A model generated the notes under the pieces. That model worked only from the letters and a program-made list of their open reading frames with translations, was not told the origin of the DNA and did no database searches. Shown piece by piece: positions 48,211-59,639 of a stretch of DNA of 64,000 nucleotides. A program made the position numbers and the translations under genes. The first letter of the stretch is position 1. Each line of letters starts with the position of its first letter. The stretch is from Paraescarpia echinospica. Its lineage: Eukaryota; Annelida; Polychaeta; Sabellida; Siboglinidae. The stretch covers positions 47,486,719 through 47,550,718 of the forward strand of contig CM034533.1 of the NCBI GenBank assembly GCA_020002185.1, in the 5' to 3' direction.

Positions 48211-49314
48211 TGCCTTGTCACACACTCACAGGGTAGTAGGGTGCGAGTACCTTGTCACACACACGGGGTAGTAGGGAGAAAGTACCTTGTCACGCACACA
48301 GGGTAGTAGGGAGAGAGTACCTTGTCACACACTCACAGGGTAGTAGGAGAGAGTACCTTGTTACACACACACATACACACACACGGGGTAGTAGGGAGAA
48401 AGTACCTTGTCACACACACAGGGTAGTAGGGAGAGAGTACCTTGTCACACACTCACAGGGTAGTAGGGTGAGAGTACCTTGTCACACACACGGGGTAGTA
48501 GGGAGAAAGTACCTTGTCACACACACAGGGTAGTAGGGAGAGAGTACCTTGTCACACACTCACAGGGTAGTAGGGTGAGAGTACCTTGTCACACACACGG
48601 GGTAGTAGGGAGAAAGTACCTTGTCACACACACAGGGTAGTAGGGAGAGAGTACCTTGTCACACACACGGGGTAGTAGGGAGAAAGTACCTTGTCACGCA
48701 CACAGGGTAGTAGGGAGAGAGTACCTTGTCACACACTCACAGGGTAGTAGGAGAGAGTACCTTGTTACACACACACATACACACACACAGGGTAGTAGGG
48801 AGAGAGTACCTTATCACACACACACACACACACAAACACACAGGGTAATAGAGAGAGAGTACCTTGTTACACACACACACACACACACACAAGGTAGTAG
48901 GGAGAGAGTACCTTGTCACACACTCACAGGGTAGTAGGGAGAGAGTACCATGTCACATACACACCGGGTAGTAGGGAGAGAGTACACTGTCACACACACA
49001 GGGTAGTAGGGAGAGAGAGCACCTTGTCACATACACACAGGGTAGTAGGGAGAGAGTACATTGTCACATACACAGGGTAGTAGGGAGAGAGTACCTTGTC
49101 ACACACGTGCAGGGTAGTAGGGAGAGAGTACCTTGTCACACACGTGCAGGGTAGTAGGGAGAGAACCTTGTCACACACGTGCAGGGTAGTAAGGAGAGAG
49201 TACCTTGTCACACATGTGCAGGGTAGTAGGGAGATAGTACCTTGTCACACATGTGCAGGTTAGTAGGGAGAGAGTACCTTGTCACACACATGCAGGTTAG
49301 TAGTGAGCGAGTAC
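48211..49314 (-). repeat. About 35-bp minisatellite carrying a splice donor
   Basis: There are about 30 units of variable length. On the minus strand each holds GACAAGGTACTCTCTCCCTA, which repeats the exon end GACAAG and donor GTACTC of the exon at 49315-49403. (AC)n microsatellite runs are embedded near 48365 and 48815-48890. Confidence 0.94.
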
Positions 49315-49403
49315 CTTGTCCTTGGGCTTCACATTCCATGAGTCTGTCTCCTTGATCTCACTGAAGCCCGCTGCCACGAGTCGTGCCTTGCACTCTTCCA
49401 CAA
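49315..49403 (-). CDS. DNPEP: DNPEP exon VVEECKARL to KPKDK
   Basis: This 89-bp exon completes a split codon (phase 1) and ends in phase 0. It encodes [19 protein letters not shown] then [11 protein letters not shown], matching human [23 protein letters not shown]. Acceptor is TTGTGTTTAG and donor is GTACTC. The exon end GACAAG with GTACTC is repeated throughout the adjoining array at 48211-49314. Confidence 0.94.
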
Positions 49404-49501
49404 CTAAACACAACACGCAATTACTACATCTTGCAAGGCCTGGCCAGAGAAACACTAATACAGGCAACACACTAGCAGGAGCAGTAGCACTGACAGCAAA
49501 C

Positions 49502-49745
49502 TAGATCATTCAGACCACTGGACACACCAGATCATTGGACCCCCAATAGCACTGGACCCCTCAGATCAAAATGTTGGATCCCCAGATCACTAGACCCCCC
49601 AGACCACTAGATCCCCCAGACCAGTAGACCCCCCAGACTACTAGACCCACCTGATCAATAGACCCACCTGATCAATAGACCCTCCTGATCACTAGACCCC
49701 CCTGATCACTAGACCCCAAAGACCACTAGACCCTCCAGACCCCAG
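49502..49745 (+). repeat. Short degenerate minisatellite, about 17-21 bp
   Basis: These are repeats of GATCACTAGACCCCC and GACCACTAGACCCCC with variable spacing. It starts about 100 bp upstream (minus sense) of the exon at 49315-49403. Confidence 0.85.
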
Positions 49746-50389
49746 AGGTGATGGACTTAAAGGTTTCTCATCATGTTTGAAGTAGGGGCAGTATCACAAG
49801 GTCAGACAGGTATGGCACAGCCCCTTGAGATCTCAGCAGAAAGAATGTAACACTCGACGGTAACTCGAGTGCTATAGTATATGCAGCAGAGCTTTTAATT
49901 ATAAAGTAGGAACATAACCAGTTAGTTTGTGGTGATTTGTGTGAACTTGTGATGTCCATCTGGTGTTGAAGGCATTTTAGTTATGAGAACTTAAGTTATG
50001 ATTATTAACCATGTATCAGGCATGTGAGAGGAGGCAAGTCACTTCCGAGGAACATTTGCGTGTGGCGCGGCAAACTGGGGAAGAATGGGGGTCTGGATTG
50101 GAATTCAGAATTTTTTTTAAAGACATCATTGTTTGTGATGCAATCTAGTGTACTTCTGCGCTGTTTTTGGTCTAATCCTCTAACTTACTTTTATATAAAA
50201 TGACAAACATAGTGCATAGAGACACTACATTTGGGACTGTATTAATCAAAAGTGTAAGCATACAGTTCCCTGCACATAACTGTAAAAGCACATCATTTTC
50301 ATATCACAAAAAAACAGAAGCAGTGTATACTACATTGTCAAAACTACAACATTACACAAGTTGTCAATGTGAAAAAAATACACAAAAAT
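49746..50389. other. Intron sequence, nothing recognised
   Basis: This is mixed sequence between the degenerate array and the possible nested unit. Short ORFs have no recognised similarity. Confidence 0.5.
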
Positions 50390-51375
50390 GCTTTAAATAA
50401 CCAAGGTTTATTAAAATGATAATTCTAATGCACTGAAATTCACACACAAATGTCCACATCTACTAGTGTTCATTGAAACCATAAACTTGTAAACTTTACA
50501 AGTGTTCATTGTGGACATGTGACTTCACTTCTTTTCTTGCCTGTGCTTGATCCTGGCACTCACAGCTTTCTTTCTCTTCTCTGCCTGAGCAAGGACTGGA
50601 GAGTGGAGGTGGACAGATTTCAGTCTTTTTGGCACTTTGCCTCTTGAACTTCAAAGTTGAAGTCTTGGGAAACCTGTTCAGCTGCTTTTCTCTTGCTTCT
50701 TCAAATTGAACTCGTCCCCTCTCTGTACAACATCCTTCTTGGTGCACGCCATATCCCCTAAAAGTGTTCATATTAAAAACGACAGGTAAATTTAATTCAA
50801 ATTGTTTTTTAATTAATAATAACCTAAACCATACGTTAAAGATAAAGTGAACAGGCATACTTCATGTTGACATATTATCGCCCATTCAAGAAAACTTACT
50901 AAGTTTTGGCATATACTTATATTTATCCAAAATAATCTATAAACCCATCTAGGATACCTTAAAGTTATCGCCAAAACATATACTCCGCTTACTATTCGCG
51001 TTTACATATTGTTAACGGTGCTGTAGTGTGCCATGACCCGTAACGCCGGCGACGTCAGCATATGCCGGCGCCATAATGTAAGTCCCATAGCCATAAGCCA
51101 TTACAACGCTTCGCGTGGCAGGCTAAACGATCTAATATTTATTGAAATTACGATCTTAAAACCACTCGACTGCTGTCGGATAATTCAGTAATTGACTCAT
51201 ACAAGAATGTTTGAAATAAGAGCGGACAACTTACTGTAGACCGTAGCTCATGCTTCGTTCGACTGAACGCGACTGTGAACTTCGAAAACACACACCCGCA
51301 ACTGATTTGCCGCAATTGCCGCCAAAACTCATGCACGGATTGTAAGCTGCACTGTGATTCGAAGTTTCTGGCCAT
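50390..51375 (-). other. Possible small nested transcription unit
   Basis: This is a possible two-exon unit on the minus strand inside a DNPEP intron. The first exon would hold an ATG at 51375 and end at 51236 with the strong donor GTAAGTTG. The second would start at 50757 after AACACTTTTAG and end near an AATAAA at 50407-50412. The first open stretch begins MARNFESQCSLQSVHEFWRQ. If joined, the frame closes after about 25 codons of exon 2; the longer ORF in exon 2 is in another frame. No family is recognised, so it could be non-coding or chance. Confidence 0.25.
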
Positions 51376-51566
51376 TCAGAATGTGGCTTGCTTTTAATAA
51401 AGGATGACGATCACAAAAGTTATAATTTTTCTAGTCGATGTTTGCCAAGTTACAACCCCCCCTATATTAAAAAACAATTTTTCGGATTTGCACGAATCAC
51501 AGAAACAGCCAAATCGAGTTCACGAACCACGGAAATCTGCTTTTCCGTGGAAGAATCTCATGCCTG

Positions 51567-53608
51567 ATGTATACAACTATGATAACTTGTCATGGAATAT
51601 TGTTGGAGATCTGTTGATAATCTTAACCATGTATACAACTATGATAACTTATCATGGAATATTGTTGGAGATCTGTTGATAATCTTAACCATGTATACAA
51701 CTATGATAACTTGTCATGGAATATTGTTGGAGATCTGTTGATAATCTTAACCATGTATACAACTATGATAACTTATCATGGAATGTTGATGGAGATCTGT
51801 TGATAATCTTAACCATGTATACAACTATGATAACTTGTCATGGAATGTTGATGGAGATCTGTTGATAATCTTAACCATGTATACAACTATGATAACTTGT
51901 CATGGAATATTGTTGGACATCTGTTGATAATCTTAACCATGTATACAACTATGATAACTTATCATGGAATATTGTTGGAGATCTGTTGATAATCTTACCA
52001 TGTATACAACTATGATAACTTATCATGGAATATCGTTGGAGATCTGTTGATAATCTTAACCATGTTTACAACTATGATAACTTGTCATGAAATATTGTTG
52101 GAGATCTGTTGATAATCTTAACCATGTATACAACTATGATAACTTATCATGGAATACTGTTGGAGATCTGTTGATAATCTTAACCATGCATACAACTATG
52201 ATAACTTATCATGGAATATCATTGGAGATCTGCTGATAATCTTAACCATGTATACAACTATGATAACTTATCATGGAATATCGTTGGAGATCTGTTGATA
52301 ATCTTAACCATGTATACAACTAGGATAACTTATCATGGAATATCGTTGGAGATCTGTAGATAATCTTAACCATGTATACAACTAGGATAACTTGTCATGA
52401 AATATTGTTGGAGATCTGTTGATAATCTTAACCATGTATACAACTATGATAACTTGTCATGGAATATTGTTGGAGATCTGTAGATAATCTTAACCATGTA
52501 TACAACTAGGATAATTTGTCATGGAATGTTGATGGAGATTTGTTGATAATCTTAACCATGTAAACAACTATGATAACTTGTCATGGAATATTCTTGGATA
52601 TGTTGATAATCTTAACCATGTATACAACTAGGATAACTTGTCATGAAATATTGTTGGAGATCTGTTGATAATCTTAACCATGTATACAACTATGATAACT
52701 TGTCATGGAATATTGTTGGAGATCTGTATATAATCTTAACCATGTATACAACTAGGATAATTTGTCATGGAATGTTGATGGAGATCTGTTGATAATCTTA
52801 GTTGTTTACATGGTTAAGATTATCAACAGATCTCCAACAATATTCCATGACAAGTTATCATAGCTGTATACATGGTTAAGATTATCAACAGATCTCCAAC
52901 AATATTTCATGACAAGTTATCCTAGTTGTATACATGGTTAAGATTATCAACATATCTCCAAGAATATTCCATGACAAGTTATCATAATTGTTTACATGGT
53001 TAAGATTATCAACAAATCTCCATCAACATTCCATGACAAATTATCCTAGTTGTATACATGGTTAAGATTATCTACAGATCTCCAACAATATTCCATGACA
53101 AATTATCATAGTTGTATACATGGTTAAGATTATCAACAGATCTCCAACAATATTTCATGACAAGTTATCCTAGTTGTATACATGGTTAAGATTATCTACA
53201 GATCTCCAACGATATTCCATGATAAGTTATCCTAGTTGTATACATGGTTAAGATTATCAACAGATCTCCAACGATATTCCATGATAAGTTATCATAGTTG
53301 TATACATGGTTAAGATTATCAACAGATCTCCAATGATATTCCATGATAAGTTATCATAGTTGTATACATGGTTAAGATTATCAACAGATCTCCAACAGTA
53401 TTCCATGATAAGTTATCATAGTTGTATACATGGTTAAGATTATCAACAGATCTCCAACAATATTTCATGACAAGTTATCATAGTTGTAAACATGGTTAAG
53501 ATTATCAACAGATCTCCAACGATATTCCATGATAGTTGTTTACATGGATGATAACTTGTCATGGAATATTCTTGGAGATATGTTGATAATCTTAACCATG
53601 TATACAAC
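51567..53608 (+). repeat. 62-bp minisatellite with internal inverted duplication
   Basis: This is a 62-bp unit with ACTATGATAACTTGTCATGG and GGAGATCTGTTGATAATCTT. There are about 20 units in one orientation to 52800, about 12 in the reverse orientation to about 53532, then a short return to the first orientation. On the minus strand the unit contains ATCAACAGATCTCCATCACC and ATTCCATG, which is the end of the DNPEP exon at 58371-58461 (INRSPSPFH) plus its donor region. Degenerate units continue at 57976-58370 up to the exon itself. Confidence 0.95.
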
Positions 53609-53784
53609 TGTAATGTATGTGGCAGACACTTGTGCAAATACTATACACAGCTTATACACAACGCATTTGTGTGACATGGACTATCGCTGTCTGTCTGTCT
53701 GTCTGTGTGTCGCGCTGATACAAAATAAACATGTGCACCACTGTCACTTGATAATTACATTTATAGTTATACTAGAACATAACA
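53609..53784 (+). repeat. 5' LTR
   Basis: This 176-bp LTR starts TGTAATGTATGTGGCAGACA and ends ACATAACA. It has four or so TCTG repeats and an AATAAA near the middle. The bases just after it, ATTGGCGACAAGG, are where a primer-binding site would lie; the tRNA was not assigned. Confidence 0.93.
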
Positions 53785-53797
53785 ATTGGCGACAAGG

Positions 53798-56700
53798 ATG
53801 GCATACATTGGTCAAATAGAGCCATACGACGGCAGTAGTGACTTGGAAGCGTATTTGGAGCGGCTAGAACTGTACTTCGTTGCAAACAATGTTGGTGCAG
53901 TGGGCAGCGGCATGGACGAATCTATGAGAGAGGCCGCCGACAGGAAGAATGTGGCTACACTACTCACTCTGGTAGGCCCGGAAACGTATCTTCTTCTTAA
54001 AAGTCTCGTCAGTCCTCAAAGACCGGCAGAGTTGTCGTTTGAGCAAATAACTGAGAAACTAAAAAGCCATCTGAAGCCACGTCGGCTTACAGTGGCGGAA
54101 AGATTCAAATTCCACCAACGCAACCAGAAAGAGGGCGAGGGGGTCGCCACATTTGCGGCAGAACTCCGGAGGCTCGCATCCACTTGCAACTTCGGGGAAT
54201 TTCTGGCCGAGGCATTGCAAGACCAGCTCGTGTGCGGCATCAAAAGCGGCAGCACTCAGCGCAAACTACTCAGCGAAGATAGATCGTTCGAGCAGGCAAT
54301 GCAGATGGCGCTGGCGGACGAAGTGGCGGACACCAAGGCTAAACAGATAGCCCCCCGACACAGCTTCGACGGCACTAAAAGTACAGTGAGTGTAGTGTCA
54401 AACCGGAAAAACAGAGAGAAAAGGCCAGTTCCGACCACCGCTAGGTCTACGACACACACGCGTGGCTACGACAAGACAACTCAGAAATTGTGCTACCGTT
54501 GCAACGGCAACCACACGCATCAAGAGTGCAAGTTTAAAGATGCAACTTGTCATTTCTGTCAAAAGAAAGGTCACATCATGGCGGCATGTCGCAAGAAATG
54601 CGGCGAAACACATCTCATGAACACCACTCAGGACAGAGCTGAGTACTGTCTGTACAACGTCAAGGGGGATCACACGTCACAGCAGCCTATTGAGATAGGA
54701 GTGCACATGGACGGTAAAGCAGTGAGAATGTTGGTTGACACAGGGGCAGGAGTCTCCATAATCAATGAGGCGACATATCACGGGTTGCGGTCGCCACCCC
54801 CAAAGCTACAAACAGTGGACATCAACTTGACCACTACGGGTCAGTCTATTCCAGTGCTGGGACAAATAGAGGTCGTCACCGAATACAAACAGCAGTCGGC
54901 ACATGTGCCAATTGTGGTGGTGTCTGGCGCTCGGCAGAATCTCTTGGGCAGAAATCTACTGTCGCAGTTGAAGCTGGACTGGGGCGAGATCATGCTCGTT
55001 CGCGACCTTGACCCGGTGCATGCAGGACTGATGGCGGAAGTGCCAGACGTGTTCGCTGAGGGGCTGGGCAAGCTGAAAGAAATGCAGGTGAAGATCAACG
55101 TGAAAAGCGATGCGATTCCACGTTTCTTCAAGGCCAGACCCATTCTTTATGCCCTGAAGGAGAGAGTCGAACATGAAATAGACCGACTGCAACAGGAGGG
55201 CATCATCAAGCCAGTCCAGTTCTCAGAATGGGCGGCACCGATCGTTCCGGTCCCCAAGTCCAACGGGCAGATAAGGATATGCGGTGATTACAAGGTCACA
55301 ATCAACAAAAGTGTGGTAGAAGACAAATATCCGCTACCACGGGTTAACGATCTCTACGCCAGTCTGGCAGGAGGAGAGACGTTCACAAAGTTGGACTTGA
55401 GCCATGCGTATCTTCAACTTCAGCTCGACGAAGGGTCACATGACTACGTTACGATCAACACGCACAAGGGACTCTTTAGATACACTCGCTTACCGTACGG
55501 CATATCGGTGGCGCCATCGATATTCCAGAGAGCTCTCGAGTGTGTGCTTGCTGGCATACCACGGGTATGCATCTTCCTGGATGACATCCTCGTCACGGGG
55601 AAAACTCGAGATGAACACATGGCGAATCTCCGGCTGGTCTTGAACCGGCTGGACCAAGCAACCTTCAACGAGGCAGTCGTATACCTGGGCCACAAGATCG
55701 ATCGAAATGGCCTGCATCCCACAGACGAAAAGGTCACGGTGATTCAAGATGCGCCTAGCCCAATGAACGTGAAAGAACTACGTTCGTGGCTTGGCCTGCT
55801 CAACTACTATGGACGATTCCTGCGCAACTTGTCGTCTACTCAGAAAAGAGATGAAATGTCGATGGGAGAAGGAGCAAGTCAGAGCGTTTCAAGCGGCGAA
55901 GGACCTGCTGCAGTCGGAGTCCCTACTGGTGCACTTCGACCCCGACAAACCTCTTCTGCTCGCATGTGATGCATCGCCATACGGGGTGGGCGCAGTCCTG
56001 TCGCATCAGATGACGGACGGTTCGGGGCATGTCGCATCTAGGAGCTTGTCACCTGCGGAAACCAACTACTCGCAACTCGACAAGGAAGGTCTCAGTTTGG
56101 TGTTCGGGGTGACAAAGTTCCACCAATACCTATACGGTATGACCTTCGTTCTCATCACCGATCACCGACCTCTGGTGGGGCTGTTCAACGAGCAACGACC
56201 GATACCTCCGCAAGCGTCGGGTCGACTTCAGCGTTGGGCCCTGACATTGGCAGGTTACGATTACGTCATTCGTCATCGAAGTGGCGATGCGCACGAGAAT
56301 TGCGATGCTCTATCGCGACTACCCCTACCTAAGCAGAACGCTGAGACGCCTGCTCCTGCGGAGTACATACAGCTCATAGAGCAGCTGGACGACTCGCCGG
56401 TGACGTCAATGCACATTCGAAACTGGACACGACGTGATCCAATATTGTCGCGAGTTCAATGCTACATGTTAACAGGCTGGCCTGAGGGCGACCTAACAAC
56501 ACAGCAATACTACAGAGTGCGCGATGAGCTGAGCACGCACGATGGATGCGTGATGCGGGGCACCCGAATAATTGTGCCAGAGCCTGGGCAAGCCACGATG
56601 CTCCAACTCTTGCACAGCAGCCACAGCGGCGTGGTGAAGATGAAGGCGTTAGCGCGGTCATACATCTGGTGGCCAGGCATCGATCTTCAGATTGAACGTA

Positions 56701-57698
56701 TCACGCAGCACTGTGGTCAGTGCGAGGAAAACATGTGTCAACCGACTAGAGCGTCATTTCGACCATGGTTGTTCCCACAGGAACCGTGGTCACGTGTGCA
56801 TCTAGACTACGCTGGCCCCATCGAGAACAGGATGATCCTCGTGGCAGTAGGCGCCTACTCGAAATGGATCTCCGCGATGGTCGTACGCTCATCGACATCG
56901 GAAGTGACAATCGAACAATTGCGGATGTTATTCGCAGAACATGGACTGCCAGAAACTATCGTTACTGACAATGGCACATGCTTCACTAGTGCTGAGTTCA
57001 GGCAGTTTATGAAAAAGAACTGCATTCAGCACATCACCTCGCCAGCCTATCACCTATCCTCGAACGGGCTCACTGAACGGGCAGTACAGCTCGTGAAACG
57101 AGGATTGATGAAAATGAAGGACAGTTCGATGGAGACAAGGTTGGCTCGTTACTTGCTGACCTACCGAGTGACCCCTCACAGCACTACCAGAAGCTCCCCG
57201 AGTAAACTGCTGAAAGGGTGGCAGCTGCGAACGCTTCTAGACGCGGTGCAACCGAGCGTCGGCAGAAAAGTGCACCAATCGCAGGAGAAGATGACTGATT
57301 ATTACAACCAGAAATCGAACGAGTGAAGCTTCAGTCCAGGCGATGCGGTTTACGTAAAGAACCACGCTGATCATTCGCCCAAGTGAATTCCTACAGTTCT
57401 GAAAGAGCTACACAACGACGTGCTGATATCGGAGGCACCCGACGGTCGCCACTTGAGGCGTCATCGAAATCACGTGCATCTGCGACATGCGGACGCGGCG
57501 GACGATACAGTACCCGCAGACATCGCTGCTCCGGCCGCGATCCAACAATCAACCGAACGTGACATTGAGCGTGTAGACGAAACGGCGGAAGCCGTAGCTC
57601 CTGTACCTGATGGCAGCGGCGTCCACTCGCCAGTAACGCAGTCAGCTGTTCGCAGATCGGAGAGAATCCGGAAAGCTCCAGACCGATTATCTCTCTAG
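53798..57698 (+). pseudogene. gag-pol of the Ty3/Gypsy element, broken
   Basis: The first ATG is at 53798. Gag carries two zinc knuckles (CX2CX3HX4C at 54491-54529 and CX2CX4HX4C at 54549-54589). Protease has DTGA at 54737-54748. Reverse transcriptase has the catalytic box FLDD at 55574-55585. Near 55835 the frame shifts and some connecting residues are missing. RNase H begins near LACDASPYGVG (about 55955). Integrase has an HHCC zinc region (56610-56730) and DDE-type motifs (LDYAG, VTDNGT, NGLTERA). Two in-frame TGA codons follow, at 57324 and about 57382, before the frame ends at 57698. The element is therefore likely non-autonomous unless these are sequencing errors. Confidence 0.9.
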
Positions 57699-57811
57699 AA
57701 CTGTCTTGTAGCCCTGGGCATAATAATCCCTGATACGACAGCGTATCCTTTGTCTGTTTCACAGTTCTTGTTGTAACCTTGGACGTTAGCAAAATAACTG
57801 GTGCGGAGGAC

Positions 57812-57975
57812 TGTAATGTATGTGGCAGACAATTGTGCAAATACTATGCACAGCTTATACACAACGCATTTGTGTGACATGGACTATCGCTGTCTGTGTG
57901 TCGCGCTGATACGAAATAAACATGTGCACCACTGTCACTTGATAATTACATCTATAGTTATACTAGAACATAACA
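57812..57975 (+). repeat. 3' LTR
   Basis: This 164-bp LTR is nearly identical to the 5' LTR, lacking 12 bp of the GTCT repeat. The purine-rich GTGCGGAGGA just upstream may be the polypurine tract. Confidence 0.93.
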
Positions 57976-58370
57976 ACAACTATGATAACTTGTCATGGAA
58001 TAATGTTGGAGATCTGTTGATAATATTAACCATGTATACAACTATGATAACTTGTCATGGGATGTTGTTGGAGATCTGTTGATAATCTTAACAATGTATA
58101 CAACTATGATAACTTGTCATGGAATGGTGATGGATATAAGTCTTAACCATGCATATATAACTGTGTGAACTATCCATGAAATGGTGATGGAAATTTTTTA
58201 ATTATATTAAACATATATACATACAACTACGACAACTAAATGAAATGGCCATGGAGATCAGTTGATTATCTTAACCATGTATGTATAAGTATGAGAACTA
58301 ACCATGGAATGGAGATAAAGATTGATTGATTACCGGTATCTTAACCATGCATACAACTATGAGAACTAAC
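57976..58370 (+). repeat. 62-bp minisatellite, right remainder grading into an exon
   Basis: These are two or three good 62-bp units after the LTR element, followed by degenerate units in which the motifs AACCATG, CATGGAATGG and GATGGAGATC still recur. The last lies directly against and overlaps the 3' end of the DNPEP exon at 58371-58461. Confidence 0.85.
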
Positions 58371-58461
58371 CATGGAATGGAGATGGAGATCTGTTGATAA
58401 ACTTGAGGAACTCCTTTGCTGCAGCCTTCACTGCGTCAGTGGAGGGAGAACTGGTGGGACT
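58371..58461 (-). CDS. DNPEP: DNPEP exon with KFINRSPSPFH
   Basis: This 91-bp exon enters in phase 0 and leaves in phase 1. It encodes SPTSSPSTDAVKAAAKEF followed by LKFINRSPSPFH. Acceptor is GACTGTTGCAG and donor is GTTAGT. It corresponds to the human stretch with AAKELLKFVNRSPSPFHAV near the N terminus. Its 3' boundary is clearly related to the 62-bp minisatellite at 51567-53608. An upstream exon with the start codon must exist but was not found. Confidence 0.92.
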
Positions 58462-58830
58462 CTGCAACAGTCAAACACAATCATAAACAACATTGCCAGG
58501 CCATAGCTATGTAGATCTACACCTGGCTGTCATATGACAATCTCCCCAACATACCACTGATCATTTACTTAGTTTAACTTGTTATTTGTCATGAGTTACT
58601 TCTTAAAATTATTACAAAGTTGAATATATATACTCGTATATAGATATTGTATGTGTCAAAAGTATTACATTAAATTACTAGTTTTAATAGTTGCCCAACA
58701 CCTCACTAGGTCTGTCACACAAATCCTAGTAAAAATGTTATCAAAGTCCTGGTGTTTGGGGTATTTTTCAATTTATAAACCGCAATCCTGTGTTTGTATA
58801 GCATAGGGTCATACCTTCCAAATTTCAAGA
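58462..58830. other. Intron sequence, nothing recognised
   Basis: This is AT-rich sequence upstream (minus sense) of the first visible DNPEP exon. No initiator exon could be identified here. Confidence 0.5.
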
Positions 58831-58950
58831 AAAATAGTACTCGAGTACATTTTTTAAGTACTCGTACTCATAAAACTTGTGGGTAACGGACTCGTACTCA
58901 TTGTACTCAGATTTTACAAGTATATTACAAGTACATCTGAGTTCTTTCTC
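58831..58950 (+). repeat. Subterminal GTACTCGTACTCA repeats, left part of a hAT-like element
   Basis: The motif GTACTC and its complement recur at least five times. The same motif cluster occurs at 61628-61720, near a hAT transposase remnant. Such clusters are common in subterminal regions of hAT elements. No terminal inverted repeat was identified on this side. Confidence 0.5.
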
Positions 58951-59639
58951 AATATGTACTGGGGAAAATAAATATATTTGGTTATAAAATGAAACTTTCC
59001 TGAAATATTTAAATGTTCAACTATTTTTTAAATACTTTGTTATTTCTGATAGAATACCACCTTACCATCCCTACACATAGTACATCCTCATTCTCTGATA
59101 ACCATGACTATGATACCCAAACATGGCAACAGGCAGCATCTTTTCCCAGTTGGAAACACCCTGTTAAGCAAACAATAATTGTAGGGTATCAGTTCAGGCC
59201 ATAAACCTGTTTGTTTAATTAAGCCACCAGGATGTCCATAAAGAGCCAATTAGCAGTTAACCCACCAGTTAGACAGGAAATGCCTTTGATGTAGTCTGGA
59301 GTCCATGCCACTTGACAGTGGCTGACAGTGCTAACTGCAAAGAACAAGAACTGCCAGTCTTCCTCTGTAGAAGTAAGGTGGCTCAAGTCAGACTGTGTCC
59401 TACATTAGTATAATCCCATGCCAGCAGCCTGGCTAAAAAGTCCAAAGGGGATGCTGAGCCTGTTATGTGGACATGTGCTAACCCTCTCAACAACTAGTAG
59501 TCTACAATCAGAAAATAGAAATTGTAAACTTATAACATCAGCAGATTGCTGATTGTAGAGGTGAACGAATACCTCGGTCAGCCATATACAAATCGTCAAA
59601 GTGACCCACTGTAATTCTGAGTTTTCCAACTCTGGCTCA
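58951..59639. other. No supported gene
   Basis: This is mixed sequence between the left hAT-like cluster and the LINE. No transposase coding was recognised. Confidence 0.45.

Larger units (their letters stand above)
53604..57980 (+). mobile_element. Ty3/Gypsy LTR retrotransposon with 5-bp target duplication
   Basis: The element proper is 53609-57975 (4367 bp). LTRs at 53609-53784 and 57812-57975 start TGTAATG and end ACATAACA, and ACAAC flanks both sides (53604-53608, 57976-57980). Order gag, protease, reverse transcriptase, RNase H, integrase is typical of Ty3/Gypsy; no envelope-like frame was seen. It inserted into the 62-bp minisatellite. The LTRs differ by about four substitutions plus a 12-bp GTCT-repeat length change, so the insertion is fairly recent. 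Confidence 0.95.
37159..58461 (-). other. DNPEP: DNPEP gene, 5' half (six exons, minus strand)
   Basis: This is the aspartyl aminopeptidase locus, M18 family: a cytosolic, binuclear-zinc exopeptidase that removes N-terminal Asp or Glu and is known as a dodecamer. Six exons at 58371-58461, 49315-49403, 47947-48060, 46474-46599, 45809-45933 and 37159-37255 sum to 642 bp (214 codons), and every junction matches in phase. They cover the N-terminal half, including the IGAHTDSP zinc-ligand His (human His94) and the conserved IHFQR His (human His170 region). The initiator exon is not found and may lie beyond 64000. The middle exons with the other metal ligands (human Asp264, Glu301/302, Asp346) are absent, and the 3' exons occur only on the plus strand across a gap. 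Confidence 0.93.
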
